A DNA stretch of 19,714 nt from Deltaproteobacteria bacterium (GCA_024233625.1 JACKPJ010000018.1:1-19714), one strand, 5' to 3'; counted from the stretch's first letter, positions 5,947 through 13,440 are shown. The notes: generated from the letters alone by a model not told the origin. Numbers and translations: made by a program.

Positions 5947-6695
5947 AATTTTCCCCCGTAATATTTAAGAAATTCGTCTGTAACCATCCATCTAAAAAAT
6001 GAGTATATTCTTTCTGTATAAAACAGTGAAAGCTGTATAAGTGTGTCGATATCAAAGGATGCTGTTTTTTTTGTAAACATGTCTATGTCAAGAAGCCAAC
6101 TTTCATCCTGTCGTGGTTCAATTGCCGATGGATCAATGGTTGATTGTGCTGCTAACTTTCCCCATCTAGCTAATAATTGTGAATCATCAACTTGGAAAAC
6201 AGCCTCACTCATTGCATGCATCATTTCATTTTGAGCAAAGTGAGTAATGATTCCCAAGGCCTCAGGTCGAATAAATTTTTCAACCTGTGTCATTGCTTCA
6301 TTTGCAATTCTATCAATATAGCGAATACCCAAACGATCGTAATATTTTAAGTGAAAATGCTCATTCGCTTTAGTTAAGACTTTTCCCCATCGTTCTAAAA
6401 AATCACTACGACTCACATAAGAGCTTGTATTGAGGGCAATAAAATCGTTCGACAAAGATAAGGCCCAATCAGCCTGTTCGTTGTTAAATTTCCAAATTTT
6501 ACCAACCGGGCTCTGTTCAAGACGTAAAACAGGATAATGGTCTTGGACTGCCTCTTGGAAACTCGCAATAAAATCCTCTTTTACAAGAGAAGCCATGGTA
6601 GGAAATCTAAGTTGAGCAATAACTTTTACGAGGGGCGCTTTCTTAAGAGGTATCTCTGTGGGAACAGGACGAGTTAAAGGGTTATCTTTCAACAT
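5943..6695 (-). CDS. TIGR04255-type uncharacterised protein
   Basis: This is the first gene of the cassette, 250 residues. It fits the sporadically distributed family TIGR04255: an N-terminal LKKAPLVKVIAQLRFP segment, a central strand pair with LSNDFIALNTSSYVSRSDFLERWGKVL, then YYDRLGIRYIDRIA. These three landmarks (lead-in strand, W/F-rich central part, RLGIRYI) are how the family is recognised. No catalytic residues are known, and the family's patchy distribution suggests horizontal spread. An AAGGAG site lies 6 bases before the ATG, directly behind the candidate promoter and operator. It overlaps the HTH gene by 4 bases. The function is unknown; an accessory or defence-like role is inference from distribution and neighbours only. 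Confidence 0.8.
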   Translation of the reverse strand: MLKDNPLTRPVPTEIPLKKAPLVKVIAQLRFPTMASLVKEDFIASFQEAVQDHYPVLRLEQSPVGKIWKFNNEQADWALSLSNDFIALNTSSYVSRSDFLERWGKVLTKANEHFHLKYYDRLGIRYIDRIANEAMTQVEKFIRPEALGIITHFAQNEMMHAMSEAVFQVDDSQLLARWGKLAAQSTIDPSAIEPRQDESWLLDIDMFTKKTASFDIDTLIQLSLFYTERIYSFFRWMVTDEFLKYYGGKL

Positions 6696-6704
6696 ATCAA
6701 CTCC

Positions 6705-6767
6705 TTTATTTCACAGTTTACTTCACAAGCCATTCCATTGCAACAGGAATGTGAAGTTTAATGTGAA
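6705..6767 (-). promoter_or_regulatory. Candidate promoter with symmetric four-site operator
   Basis: The promoter reads TTGCAA (-35, 6743-6738), 17 bases, TAAACT (-10, 6720-6715) on the minus strand. Around it lie four half-sites: TTCAC at 6710-6714 and 6722-6726, and GTGAA at 6751-6755 and 6763-6767. Each pair is spaced 12 bases, and all four are symmetric about the same axis (6738.5), at the edge of the -35. A CATTCC/GGAATG dyad (6731-6736, 6746-6751) lies inside. Such geometry suggests cooperative repressor binding, probably by the HTH protein of the cassette. Confidence 0.5.
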
Positions 6768-6784
6768 TTAGATATAACCACTTA

Positions 6785-8758
6785 TTAATACTTAGAAAAT
6801 TTAAAACTCTTCACACAATCGACCAAAGACATCACATGATCCACGGGGGTTTCGGGCAAGATACCATGTCCAAGATTAAAAATAAAGCCCGGTTTATTTC
6901 CAACCGCCTGAAGAATTTTTTGAGTTTCGCGTTCGATCACCGAAATCGGTGCAAAAAGCACACTCGAGTCCAAATTGCCCTGAACGGCAACCTCTTCGCC
7001 GAGTCTCTGCCAGCTCGCTGCAATATCGACATGAGCATCGAGCGCTATCACATCTCCACCCGCCTGCTTCATGAGATCCAGCAATGCGGCGGTCCCCGTT
7101 CCAAAATGAATCGAGGGAACACCTTGAGGAAGTTCCGAAAAAAGTCTTTTCATGTGAGGAAAAACAAATTCTTGATATTGAGCTGGAGAAAGCGCTCCCA
7201 CCCAACTATCAAAAATCTGCAAAATCTGACATCCCGCTGCAACCTGCGCATGGAGGTAAGTTACAATCGCGGTCGTAAACTTTTCCATCAATCGATGCCA
7301 AGCTTGAGGCTCGCTCAACATCAAGGTTTTGACAGCTAAATAATTTCGCGAGCTCCTTCCCTCGACCAAATAAGAAGCCAAAGTAAAAGGCGCTCCCGAA
7401 AAACCAATCAGCGGAATTCTTGCGCTCATGTTTTGACGCACTTGTCGAATCGCTTGAAGCGTAAAATGCAAATCACTTTCGGGATCAACTGGCTTGAGTG
7501 AGTCAATGGCCTCCACACTGCGAACGGGATTTTTAATAACAGGACCAACTCCCTCATAAAAATTAAGATCCGCTCCCATGGGTTCTAATATCAACAAAAT
7601 ATCGGCAAAGATAATCGCTGCATCGACTCCCAAACGCTCAATGGCATCTAAAGTTGCTTGAGTACAAAGATCCGGATTTTTACAAAACTCAATAAAACCA
7701 CGCCCCTGACGAATCAGTTGATATTCTGCCATATAGCGCCCGGCTTGACGCATTAGCCACAACGGAGGTCGAGGGTTTGGCAAGCGCCGACAGGCCCGCA
7801 TCATCAAGGAATCTTCCCACTGGGAGACTGCATCCGCTTTTTTTTCTAAATCCAAAGGAACTTGCAAGCGCACCCAAGAGTTTTCAGCACGCTGGCGTTT
7901 TTTTTCCAGCAAAGAATGAGACTGCTCTGCTGCCTGAGCCACCAGGTTGTCCATTTTGTTGGGAAAAACTTCCAAATCGGGAAAAATCTGTCTTTCGCGC
8001 AAGCGCGCTGTACAAGTGGGTCCAATGGAAACCACAACAACACGATGCAAGGCGCGGCGAAATTGTAATTCCTCTTCGACACTTTGAGACATTTTGAGAA
8101 AGTGATCGATCTGAATCGCACTCGTCAGTAAAAACACGTCGACTTTACCCGCGATAACATCTTCAAAAGCTTGCCGCAATGGAGCAGTATCTTGGGGCAA
8201 AGCCCACTTATAAACCTGGAGAGGAACGACCTTCACGCCACGAGCTTCCAAGTTTTCTATAAAAGATGGGTCACTCGAACCATATTCGAGCAAGGCAATT
8301 TGTTTTTGATTGAGTAAATTTTGTTCGGACAAAATTTGCAAAATCTCCTGCCAAGTATTGGGAGGAGGCGCTGTAATATTGATCTCGATACCTTGCATCT
8401 TGCAAACCGATGTTGGCTTTGGGCCTCGCACTAGAACTTGAGTCTGTTTAAAAGCATCTTGGATTTCTTCAAGAGAATAACGCGTCTCCCAAATTTTGAG
8501 CAAAGTTCTTAAGCCTACACCCGTCATGAGTATCATGACATCGAATTGCCCTGCCTTGAGCTGCTCAAAAAAATGAAAGGCTTGCTCATTATCCTCAAGA
8601 GGCACTTCTCGAACCGAAGCCGCTAGCTGGGCTGTCCCATGGTATTTTTCAATGAGCTTTTGCATCGGCAAAGCCATCCGGCTTTCTAAAGATAAAACCT
8701 TTAAAGCTTGAAAATTTGGAGTGGTTTGAGCGGATATTTTGGTCAATTTTTCTGTCAT
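6785..8758 (-). CDS. hemDE: Fused uroporphyrinogen-III synthase / uroporphyrinogen decarboxylase
   Basis: One 657-residue chain carries two consecutive heme-pathway enzymes. Residues about 18-275 resemble HemD, which cyclises hydroxymethylbilane to uroporphyrinogen III: LMTGVGLRTL, LLEYGSSDPSFIENLEARG, VYKWALP, FLLTSAIQIDHFL and VSIGPTCTARL. Residues about 315-655 are HemE, which decarboxylates uroporphyrinogen III to coproporphyrinogen III: PPLWLMRQAGRYMAEY with R337 and R341, FADIL with D386, GFSGAPFTLASYLVEG with Y463, and NLGHGILPETP with H631. A charged linker (about 281-314) joins them. All expected UroD active-site residues are present. The start is 2 bases after the MAPEG gene stop and shows no ribosome binding site, so translation is probably coupled. 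HemD fusions with HemC or CobA are better known; this pairing is less common. It could channel the unstable product. Confidence 0.92.
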   Translation of the reverse strand: MTEKLTKISAQTTPNFQALKVLSLESRMALPMQKLIEKYHGTAQLAASVREVPLEDNEQAFHFFEQLKAGQFDVMILMTGVGLRTLLKIWETRYSLEEIQDAFKQTQVLVRGPKPTSVCKMQGIEINITAPPPNTWQEILQILSEQNLLNQKQIALLEYGSSDPSFIENLEARGVKVVPLQVYKWALPQDTAPLRQAFEDVIAGKVDVFLLTSAIQIDHFLKMSQSVEEELQFRRALHRVVVVSIGPTCTARLRERQIFPDLEVFPNKMDNLVAQAAEQSHSLLEKKRQRAENSWVRLQVPLDLEKKADAVSQWEDSLMMRACRRLPNPRPPLWLMRQAGRYMAEYQLIRQGRGFIEFCKNPDLCTQATLDAIERLGVDAAIIFADILLILEPMGADLNFYEGVGPVIKNPVRSVEAIDSLKPVDPESDLHFTLQAIRQVRQNMSARIPLIGFSGAPFTLASYLVEGRSSRNYLAVKTLMLSEPQAWHRLMEKFTTAIVTYLHAQVAAGCQILQIFDSWVGALSPAQYQEFVFPHMKRLFSELPQGVPSIHFGTGTAALLDLMKQAGGDVIALDAHVDIAASWQRLGEEVAVQGNLDSSVLFAPISVIERETQKILQAVGNKPGFIFNLGHGILPETPVDHVMSLVDCVKSFKFSKY

Positions 8759-8760
8759 AT

Positions 8761-9168
8761 TTAAAAAACTAAGAATTTAGAAGTTAAGGGCAATGCATAA
8801 AGTCCGATTGTCGATAAAAAACCGACGAACCAAACACTGGACCGCAATAAATCCCAATTTAGCAAATAAAAAGCAATATAAAAGCATCGGGAAATAACAA
8901 AAATCAGGGCAAAAGCCTCGCACCATACCGGACTACCACCTCCAAGATGAGCAACGAAAACTCCCACCGCAAAAGGCGCAAAAGTCTCAAAAGAGTTTTG
9001 GTGGGCTGACACAGCTCGTTTTCCCCAACCACTCAATTCAGCCTGCTGCTGGCGCGGGTTTTTATTATCATAACCTCCAGGCAATTGGTTCATGGCAATA
9101 CTCACAGGTATTTTTGTCAGGTAGACAAGCAAAAAGCTTAAAGCCACACATATAAATGCAATCGACAT
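8761..9168 (-). CDS. MAPEG family membrane protein
   Basis: This 135-residue integral membrane protein has four predicted membrane segments: roughly 2-20, 65-80, 82-103 and 108-130. The loop after the first holds KRAVSAHQNSFETFAPFAVGVF, the NSxExxP-type signature of MAPEG proteins (eicosanoid and glutathione metabolism family). Bacterial members of this branch are mostly uncharacterised; some have glutathione transferase or peroxidase activity. It is the first gene of a two-gene unit with hemDE, 2 bases apart. No good ribosome binding site precedes the ATG. A link to heme synthesis beyond shared transcription is not evident. Confidence 0.85.
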   Translation of the reverse strand: MSIAFICVALSFLLVYLTKIPVSIAMNQLPGGYDNKNPRQQQAELSGWGKRAVSAHQNSFETFAPFAVGVFVAHLGGGSPVWCEAFALIFVISRCFYIAFYLLNWDLLRSSVWFVGFLSTIGLYALPLTSKFLVF

Positions 9169-9276
9169 GGTTATTGCTTAATGGATTTTATTTTTAAAAG
9201 AAAGGTGAATTTTAGAGTTAATTAAACTTAACCCATCCTCCCACTACAATGAGACCTAATTGATAGAAACATGGCC

Positions 9277-9331
9277 TTTAAACTCAAAGACGGTTTAAAA
9301 AGTTGACTTATTACCTATTAAATTACATAGT
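9277..9331 (+). promoter_or_regulatory. Candidate promoter and hairpin before the Fic gene
   Basis: TTTAAAC (9277-9283) and GTTTAAA (9293-9299) form a 7-bp dyad. It is followed by TTGACT (9303-9308), 17 bases and CATAGT (9326-9331) as a weak promoter. The Fic ATG lies 25 bases after the -10 with no ribosome binding site, only an A-rich leader. Confidence 0.25.
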
Positions 9332-9355
9332 TATATCCTAATAATAAATAAAAAA

Positions 9356-10411
9356 ATGAAAACGCTAGAACAACTATTATCTAACTTTGAGAGTATTCCC
9401 GTAACCATTTCCTGGTATTTAACTGATCTTAGTGAGTCCAAGGGAAAGCAGGAGTTGTTTACAAAACAATCTCCACAAAAACTAAAGGTTTTACGTGAAC
9501 ATTCTATTATCGAAAGTGCCATTTCTTCAAATCGCATCGAAGGGGTCAAAGTAAATAAAAATCGTATAGGCACAGTTATATTTGGCAGATCCCTTCTTAA
9601 AGATCGAGACGAAGAAGAAGTCCGTGGTTATCGAAAAGCTTTAGATTTGATTCATCAAAAAAGAGCAAAGTTACCCATTTCAGAAAAAACCATACTTCAA
9701 CTTCATCAATTAAGCCGCGGAAAAATTTGGGATGCTGGAAAATATAAAGAAAAGGATGGAGATATTATCGAAAAATATCCCGATGGAAGAGAACGCGTGC
9801 GATTTAAAACCGTAAGTGCAAAAAATACTCCTGACGCAATGAAACAACTGATTTCTAAATGGAATGAATGCCTAAAAAAGAAACCTATACATCCCTTGAT
9901 TACCCTAGCAGCTTTTAATTTAGATTTTTTGTGCATACACCCTTTTCGTGATGGAAACGGAAGAGTCTCCAGATTATTATTGCTTCTGCAGTGTTACCAT
10001 TTAGGTTATGAAGTTGGTCGATTTATTAGTTTGGAACGGCTTATTGAAGAAAATAAAGAACGTTACTATGAAACGCTAGAGCAATCTTCAATCAACTGGC
10101 ATCAAGGCTCACAAAACTCTCTACCCTATATTGCTTTTCTGCTTTACATCCTAAAAACAGCATATCGTGAGTTTGAAGAACGCTTAGGAAAAATGAAAAC
10201 ACCACGTGGAGAAAAAACAGATTTAATTATTTTAGCAATACAAAAATCAAACGAAGTATTTCGAATTTCTGATCTTCAACATCAATGTCCAGGAATTAGT
10301 ATCGATATGATTCGTAAGGTTTTAAAAGATTTAAAAAATAAAGATAAAATCATATGCCTTGGACGTGGCCATACAGCTCAATGGAAAAAAACAAAAAAAT
10401 GGATCAATTAG
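9356..10411 (+). CDS. Fic-domain protein (AMP transferase, self-inhibited)
   Basis: Fic enzymes usually transfer AMP from ATP to hydroxyl side chains of target proteins. The 351 residues contain the complete core motif HPFRDGNGRVSR, with catalytic H195. An upstream inhibitory helix holds SSNRIEG (57-63), matching the (S/T)xxxE(G/N) motif whose glutamate, here E62, blocks ATP binding. This puts it in the class whose inhibitor is part of the same chain, so no separate antitoxin is needed. A Fic_N region precedes the core, and a winged-helix-like C-terminus (about 285-345, FRISDLQHQCPGISIDMIRKVL) follows. It is a single-gene unit on the plus strand, bordered by minus-strand genes. Targets are unknown. 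It is likely an accessory gene. Confidence 0.92.
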   Translation: MKTLEQLLSNFESIPVTISWYLTDLSESKGKQELFTKQSPQKLKVLREHSIIESAISSNRIEGVKVNKNRIGTVIFGRSLLKDRDEEEVRGYRKALDLIHQKRAKLPISEKTILQLHQLSRGKIWDAGKYKEKDGDIIEKYPDGRERVRFKTVSAKNTPDAMKQLISKWNECLKKKPIHPLITLAAFNLDFLCIHPFRDGNGRVSRLLLLLQCYHLGYEVGRFISLERLIEENKERYYETLEQSSINWHQGSQNSLPYIAFLLYILKTAYREFEERLGKMKTPRGEKTDLIILAIQKSNEVFRISDLQHQCPGISIDMIRKVLKDLKNKDKIICLGRGHTAQWKKTKKWIN

Positions 10412-10447
10412 GTAATACCCTTTTAATTAGGTAATTATATAGGTAAT
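10406..10447 (+). repeat. Three short AGGTAAT repeats after the Fic gene
   Basis: AATTAGGTAAT occurs at 10406-10416, overlapping the Fic stop, and again at 10425-10435. A shortened TATAGGTAAT follows at 10438-10447. Spacing is uneven (19 and 12 bases). This may be only simple AT-rich drift, and no function is suggested. Confidence 0.4.
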
Positions 10448-10497
10448 TTATTTTTATCTAACTACAAAACTTAACTATTAAAAGTCTTTATTACAAA

Positions 10498-10568
10498 CTC
10501 GGGGACTAGGATTCGAACCTAGATTGACGGAGTCAGAGTCCGCAGTCCTACCATTAGACGATCCCCGA
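10498..10568 (-). tRNA. tRNA-Gln (anticodon CTG)
   Basis: The 71-base sequence folds as a full cloverleaf on the minus strand. The acceptor pairs TCGGGGA with TCCCCGA, the D arm is GTC/GAC with TAATGGTAG, the anticodon stem is GCGGA/TCCGT with loop CTCTGAC, and the T arm is CTAGG-TTCGAAT-CCTAG. The anticodon is CTG, reading CAG. The weak U1-A72 pair and G73 are glutamine identity elements and support the call. CCA is not encoded, so it must be added by nucleotidyltransferase. Confidence 0.96.
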
Positions 10569-10581
10569 AAATTTTGATCAC

Positions 10582-10610
10582 TCTCTAGCGACTAGAATAA
10601 AACTCGTCAA
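10582..10610 (-). promoter_or_regulatory. Candidate promoter of tRNA-Gln
   Basis: On the minus strand TTGACG (10610-10605) is followed after exactly 17 bases by TAGAGA (10587-10582). The predicted start is about 7 bases before the tRNA 5' end. It lies in the divergent region shared with oxyR. Confidence 0.45.
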
Positions 10611-10641
10611 GCAATTGAAAAACTGTTAACTTGATCGACAA

Positions 10642-11535
10642 ATGAATATTCGAGACCTTCAATATTTTACCACCGTCGCAAAAGAAAAACACTTTAGCCG
10701 AGCAGCCAAGATCTGCCATGTGTCTCAACCCACTCTCAGCATGCAAATTAAAAAACTCGAAGAAGAGTTGGGCTTACAGCTTTTCGAAAGAGAAGGAAAA
10801 AAAGTTGTTTTGACATACTCCGGAAAAGCCATTTTTGAGAAAGCCCAAAAAATTCTTGAGGAAAGTCTCGCTATTGAAAATATCGCAAAACACTTACAAG
10901 ACCCATTTTTTTCACCTTATAAAGTCGGCGTCATTCCCACACTCGCTCCTGATTTTTTACCCATCATACTTCCCAAGCTTAAAAAGAAGTTCCCTTTACT
11001 AAAATTAAGAATTTGGGAAGGACAAACAGAAGTCATTAGCCAACAATTAAGCGAAGGTGAGCTCGATTTTTTACTTTTAGCACTACCCCTTCACTTAAAT
11101 GACACTGTTGAAGAAACTCTTCTGAAAGAAAATTTTAACCTGGCTTTAAACCCTAATCATCCTCTATCAAAATATGATTCTATTTCTCAAAAACAACTCA
11201 AAGGACAAAAACTATTATTGTTAGAGGAAGGCCATTGTTTACGCGATCAAGCCTTGGAAGTTTGTGACTCTAATCAAGCTTATGAAGAACAGGAATTTCG
11301 TTTTACAAGCCTATCAACGCTTATTGAAATTATAAAAAATGGACATGGAATGACTTTATTGCCCGAACTGAGTGTCAAAAGATTTCGTGATAAACAACTG
11401 AAAATTATACCCTTTAAAAAACCCCAACCTTTCAGAAAAATTGGTATAGTTTGGAGGAAATCTCATCCATTTCAAGAAATGATGAAAAAAATCTCCTCTG
11501 TGATTAAAGACTTATTTCCTAATGGAAATCAATAG
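10642..11535 (+). CDS. oxyR: OxyR, peroxide-sensing LysR-type regulator
   Basis: This 297-residue LysR-type regulator has an N-terminal winged HTH (FSRAAKICHVSQPTLSMQIK, about 19-38) and a substrate-binding-like sensor domain. The sensor holds GHCLRDQALEVC with the two redox cysteines at exactly C199 and C208, the same numbers and spacing as E. coli OxyR. Peroxide oxidises C199, which forms a disulfide with C208 and switches the protein to activate target promoters. The gene sits just upstream of a peroxiredoxin-glutaredoxin gene, and a near-consensus OxyR site begins at its own stop codon, so the target is next door. No ribosome binding site is visible before the ATG, which suggests low expression. 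It reads away from tRNA-Gln. Confidence 0.94.
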   Translation: MNIRDLQYFTTVAKEKHFSRAAKICHVSQPTLSMQIKKLEEELGLQLFEREGKKVVLTYSGKAIFEKAQKILEESLAIENIAKHLQDPFFSPYKVGVIPTLAPDFLPIILPKLKKKFPLLKLRIWEGQTEVISQQLSEGELDFLLLALPLHLNDTVEETLLKENFNLALNPNHPLSKYDSISQKQLKGQKLLLLEEGHCLRDQALEVCDSNQAYEEQEFRFTSLSTLIEIIKNGHGMTLLPELSVKRFRDKQLKIIPFKKPQPFRKIGIVWRKSHPFQEMMKKISSVIKDLFPNGNQ

Positions 11536-11589
11536 ATAAAATCTATCAAAACTATAAAAACAATCGATTTTACAAATATTAAATATACT
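11532..11589 (+). promoter_or_regulatory. OxyR binding site and promoter of the prx-grx operon
   Basis: ATAGATAAAATCTAT (11532-11546) is a perfect match to the OxyR half-element ATAGnTnnnAnCTAT. After exactly 7 bases comes ATAAAAACAATCGAT (11554-11568), matching 7 of 10 fixed positions of the second element. This is the tandem arrangement contacted by the OxyR tetramer. A candidate -10, TATACT, follows at 11584-11589, so the right half of the site covers the -35 region (11561-11566), as at activated OxyR promoters. The first element overlaps the oxyR stop codon. Confidence 0.8.
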
Positions 11590-11624
11590 CTAAAATAAAC
11601 TCAAGAATAAACATTAACCAAAAT

Positions 11625-11642
11625 GGACTGTTGAAGCAGTCC
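11625..11642 (+). other. Small hairpin just before the prx-grx ribosome binding site
   Basis: GGACTG (11625-11630) pairs with CAGTCC (11637-11642) around TTGAAG. It ends 5 bases before AAGGAG (11648-11653) of the peroxiredoxin gene. It could protect the mRNA 5' end or tune translation; no T-run follows, so it is not a terminator. Confidence 0.35.
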
Positions 11643-11660
11643 TAATTAAGGAGAATTGAT

Positions 11661-12404
11661 ATGTTAACCAACCAAGAAGGAAAACAAGTTCCCAACGTCA
11701 AACTAAAGGTTCTAGAAAATCAAAAACTCGTTGATTTAAACACCGAAGATATCTTCAAAGGGAAACGCGTTATCGTCTTTGCCCTTCCTGGCGCCTATAC
11801 GCCAACTTGTTCTTCGGCACACTTGCCAAGATATAACGAACTAGCTCCTGTCTTTTTCAAGCAAGGCATCGATGAAATAGTTTGTCTTTCGGTCAATGAC
11901 CCTTTTGTCATGGCGGCATGGGCTCAAGATCAAAAAGCAAACAATGTTCGCCTTGTTGCCGATGGTAACGGTGAATTTTCTGAAAAAATTGGCATGCTAG
12001 TAGATAAATCGGATTTGGGTTTTGGCAAGAGATCCTGGCGTTATTCGATGTATGTCGAAGACGGCATCATTAAAAAAATGTTTATTGAGCCTGAAAAACC
12101 AGGGGATCCCTTTGAAGTTTCCGATGCGGATACCATGCTTAACTACTTATATCCAGGAGTTCAAAAACCACTTCGCATTTCGATGATTAGTAAGAGAGGT
12201 TGCCCTCACTGTGCCCGTGCTAAAAGCATGTTAACAGAACGTGGTCTTGACTTTGAAGAAATCGAATTAGGTGGCGGCATCACCCAACGTAGCCTATTTG
12301 CGATTTCTGGCGCAGCCACCACCCCTCAAGTTTTCATTGATGGGAAAAAAATCGGAGGCGCAGACGAACTAGCTGAGTATTTACAAAATCTGAGCATTAA
12401 TTAA
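11661..12404 (+). CDS. Peroxiredoxin-glutaredoxin hybrid peroxidase
   Basis: This 247-residue two-domain enzyme reduces hydrogen peroxide and organic peroxides using glutathione. Residues 1-165 are a Prx5-type peroxiredoxin with GAYTPTCSSAHLP and peroxidatic cysteine C50. Residues about 172-245 are a glutaredoxin with active site CPHC (C181, C184), a TTPQVFIDGKKIGG segment that includes the cis-proline, and a GGADELAEYL tail. It resembles the Haemophilus PGdx protein in order and length. An AAGGAG ribosome binding site lies 7 bases before the ATG. It is the direct downstream gene of oxyR and of the OxyR site, so peroxide induction is expected. It heads a unit that continues with a flavoprotein reductase and a haloalkane dehalogenase. 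Confidence 0.95.
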   Translation: MLTNQEGKQVPNVKLKVLENQKLVDLNTEDIFKGKRVIVFALPGAYTPTCSSAHLPRYNELAPVFFKQGIDEIVCLSVNDPFVMAAWAQDQKANNVRLVADGNGEFSEKIGMLVDKSDLGFGKRSWRYSMYVEDGIIKKMFIEPEKPGDPFEVSDADTMLNYLYPGVQKPLRISMISKRGCPHCARAKSMLTERGLDFEEIELGGGITQRSLFAISGAATTPQVFIDGKKIGGADELAEYLQNLSIN

Positions 12405-12421
12405 CACAGCCATCAGAGCAC

Positions 12422-12450
12422 GTAACAGCTTAGTTAAAGAAATATATAAT
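12422..12450 (+). promoter_or_regulatory. Possible internal promoter before the flavoprotein gene
   Basis: A perfect TATAAT (12445-12450) lies 12 bases before the ATG at 12463. GTAACA (12422-12427), at 17 bases distance, is a poor -35. The 58-base gap has no terminator, so read-through from the prx-grx promoter is also expected. Confidence 0.3.
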
Positions 12451-12462
12451 ATGAGGTAAAAA

Positions 12463-13440
12463 ATGAAAGAGTACCCCATTGCAATCATTGGAGCAGGAGC
12501 CGCCGGTCAAATGGCGGCTCTACGCTCTGTTTTAAACAATATCGAAACATTGTGGTTTTTAGGTGACGGCCAAAGCAGCCGCCGCAGTCGGGCCACTTGG
12601 GTCGAATCTGTCGATAATATACCAGGAATGTTCGATAAAAAAAGACCGATTAACAGTACCACTAAAGAGGTTATAAAATTTATTGAAAGTGAAGAAAACC
12701 TTTCCCCTCTTATTAAAGCAGTAAAAGGGTCTGTCACAAAAATTGAGAAGAAAGAAAACCACTTTATCTTATCTTGCAAAGATGAAACTTATCATGCTCA
12801 ACACGTTGTGCTTTGTACCGGAACTATGGATGTTCAGCCCCTCATTAACGGTGAAATCGATCCAGTTTTTCCTTATGCAAACCGTGGAGATATCCTGTAT
12901 TGCATACGCTGTGACGGACATAAAGTCATGGGAAAAGCGGTCAGCGTCATCGGCCATAGCGATTCTGCTGCCTGGGTTAGTGTCCTCTTAAAAGAACGCT
13001 ATGATCTACCTGAGGTTTATTTACTGACTAATGGCAAAACCATCGAAGCTTCGGAAGAAGTCCATCAGCTCATGCAGAATTATCAAATTAAAATTTATGA
13101 AGAACCCATCCTTTCTATTTTAGGAGATCCCAAAAAAGAAATGGAAGGTTTTGAATTAAATTCAGGTGAAAAAATCCTCACTCCAAAAGCCTTTGCCGTT
13201 TTAGGTTCCATCGTATACAATGACTTGGTAAAACCTCTGGGAGTTGCCGTCGATGAGCGTGATCATTTAATCACTAATAAACATTTTGAGACTTCAGTTC
13301 CCGGATTATATGCTGCTGGTGATTTGGTTTCTGGAAAAAAGAAACAAGTCTATACAGCATGGGACATGGCAGTCGATGCAGTAGATAATATTGACTTAAA
13401 ATTGCGCCGTGAAAAAAGAAAGCAAATGAAAGGAAAATAA
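12463..13440 (+). CDS. Thioredoxin reductase-like FAD disulfide reductase
   Basis: The 325 residues follow the low-molecular-weight thioredoxin reductase fold. There is an FAD-binding GAGAAG (10-15), a redox-active CxxC in CIRCDGH (C147, C150; usual form CATCDG), and a C-terminal AAGDLVSGKKKQVYTAWDMAVDA that closes the FAD site. Two things are unusual. The second nucleotide-binding loop reads GHSDSA (164-169) instead of GGGDSA or GxGxxA, and the HRRxxxR element that selects NADPH is missing (EVYLLTNGKTIEA instead). The electron donor may therefore be NADH or something else. Placed after the Prx-Grx hybrid, it may regenerate that enzyme or glutathione, but this is inference. A GAGG-type site precedes the ATG. 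Confidence 0.85.
   Translation: MKEYPIAIIGAGAAGQMAALRSVLNNIETLWFLGDGQSSRRSRATWVESVDNIPGMFDKKRPINSTTKEVIKFIESEENLSPLIKAVKGSVTKIEKKENHFILSCKDETYHAQHVVLCTGTMDVQPLINGEIDPVFPYANRGDILYCIRCDGHKVMGKAVSVIGHSDSAAWVSVLLKERYDLPEVYLLTNGKTIEASEEVHQLMQNYQIKIYEEPILSILGDPKKEMEGFELNSGEKILTPKAFAVLGSIVYNDLVKPLGVAVDERDHLITNKHFETSVPGLYAAGDLVSGKKKQVYTAWDMAVDAVDNIDLKLRREKRKQMKGK

Noticed and set aside
4402..6767. Cassette as an insertion sequence or prophage fragment
   Set aside because: No transposase, integrase or phage gene, and no terminal inverted repeats or target duplication could be found at its edges.
6836..7339. 167-codon plus-strand frame within hemDE
   Set aside because: It is antisense to a complete, motif-rich enzyme domain and shows no recognisable protein features.
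10406..10447. Short AGGTAAT repeats as a CRISPR or attachment site
   Set aside because: Only three short units with uneven spacing; no spacers, no integrase gene, and the nearby tRNA is not duplicated at its 3' end.
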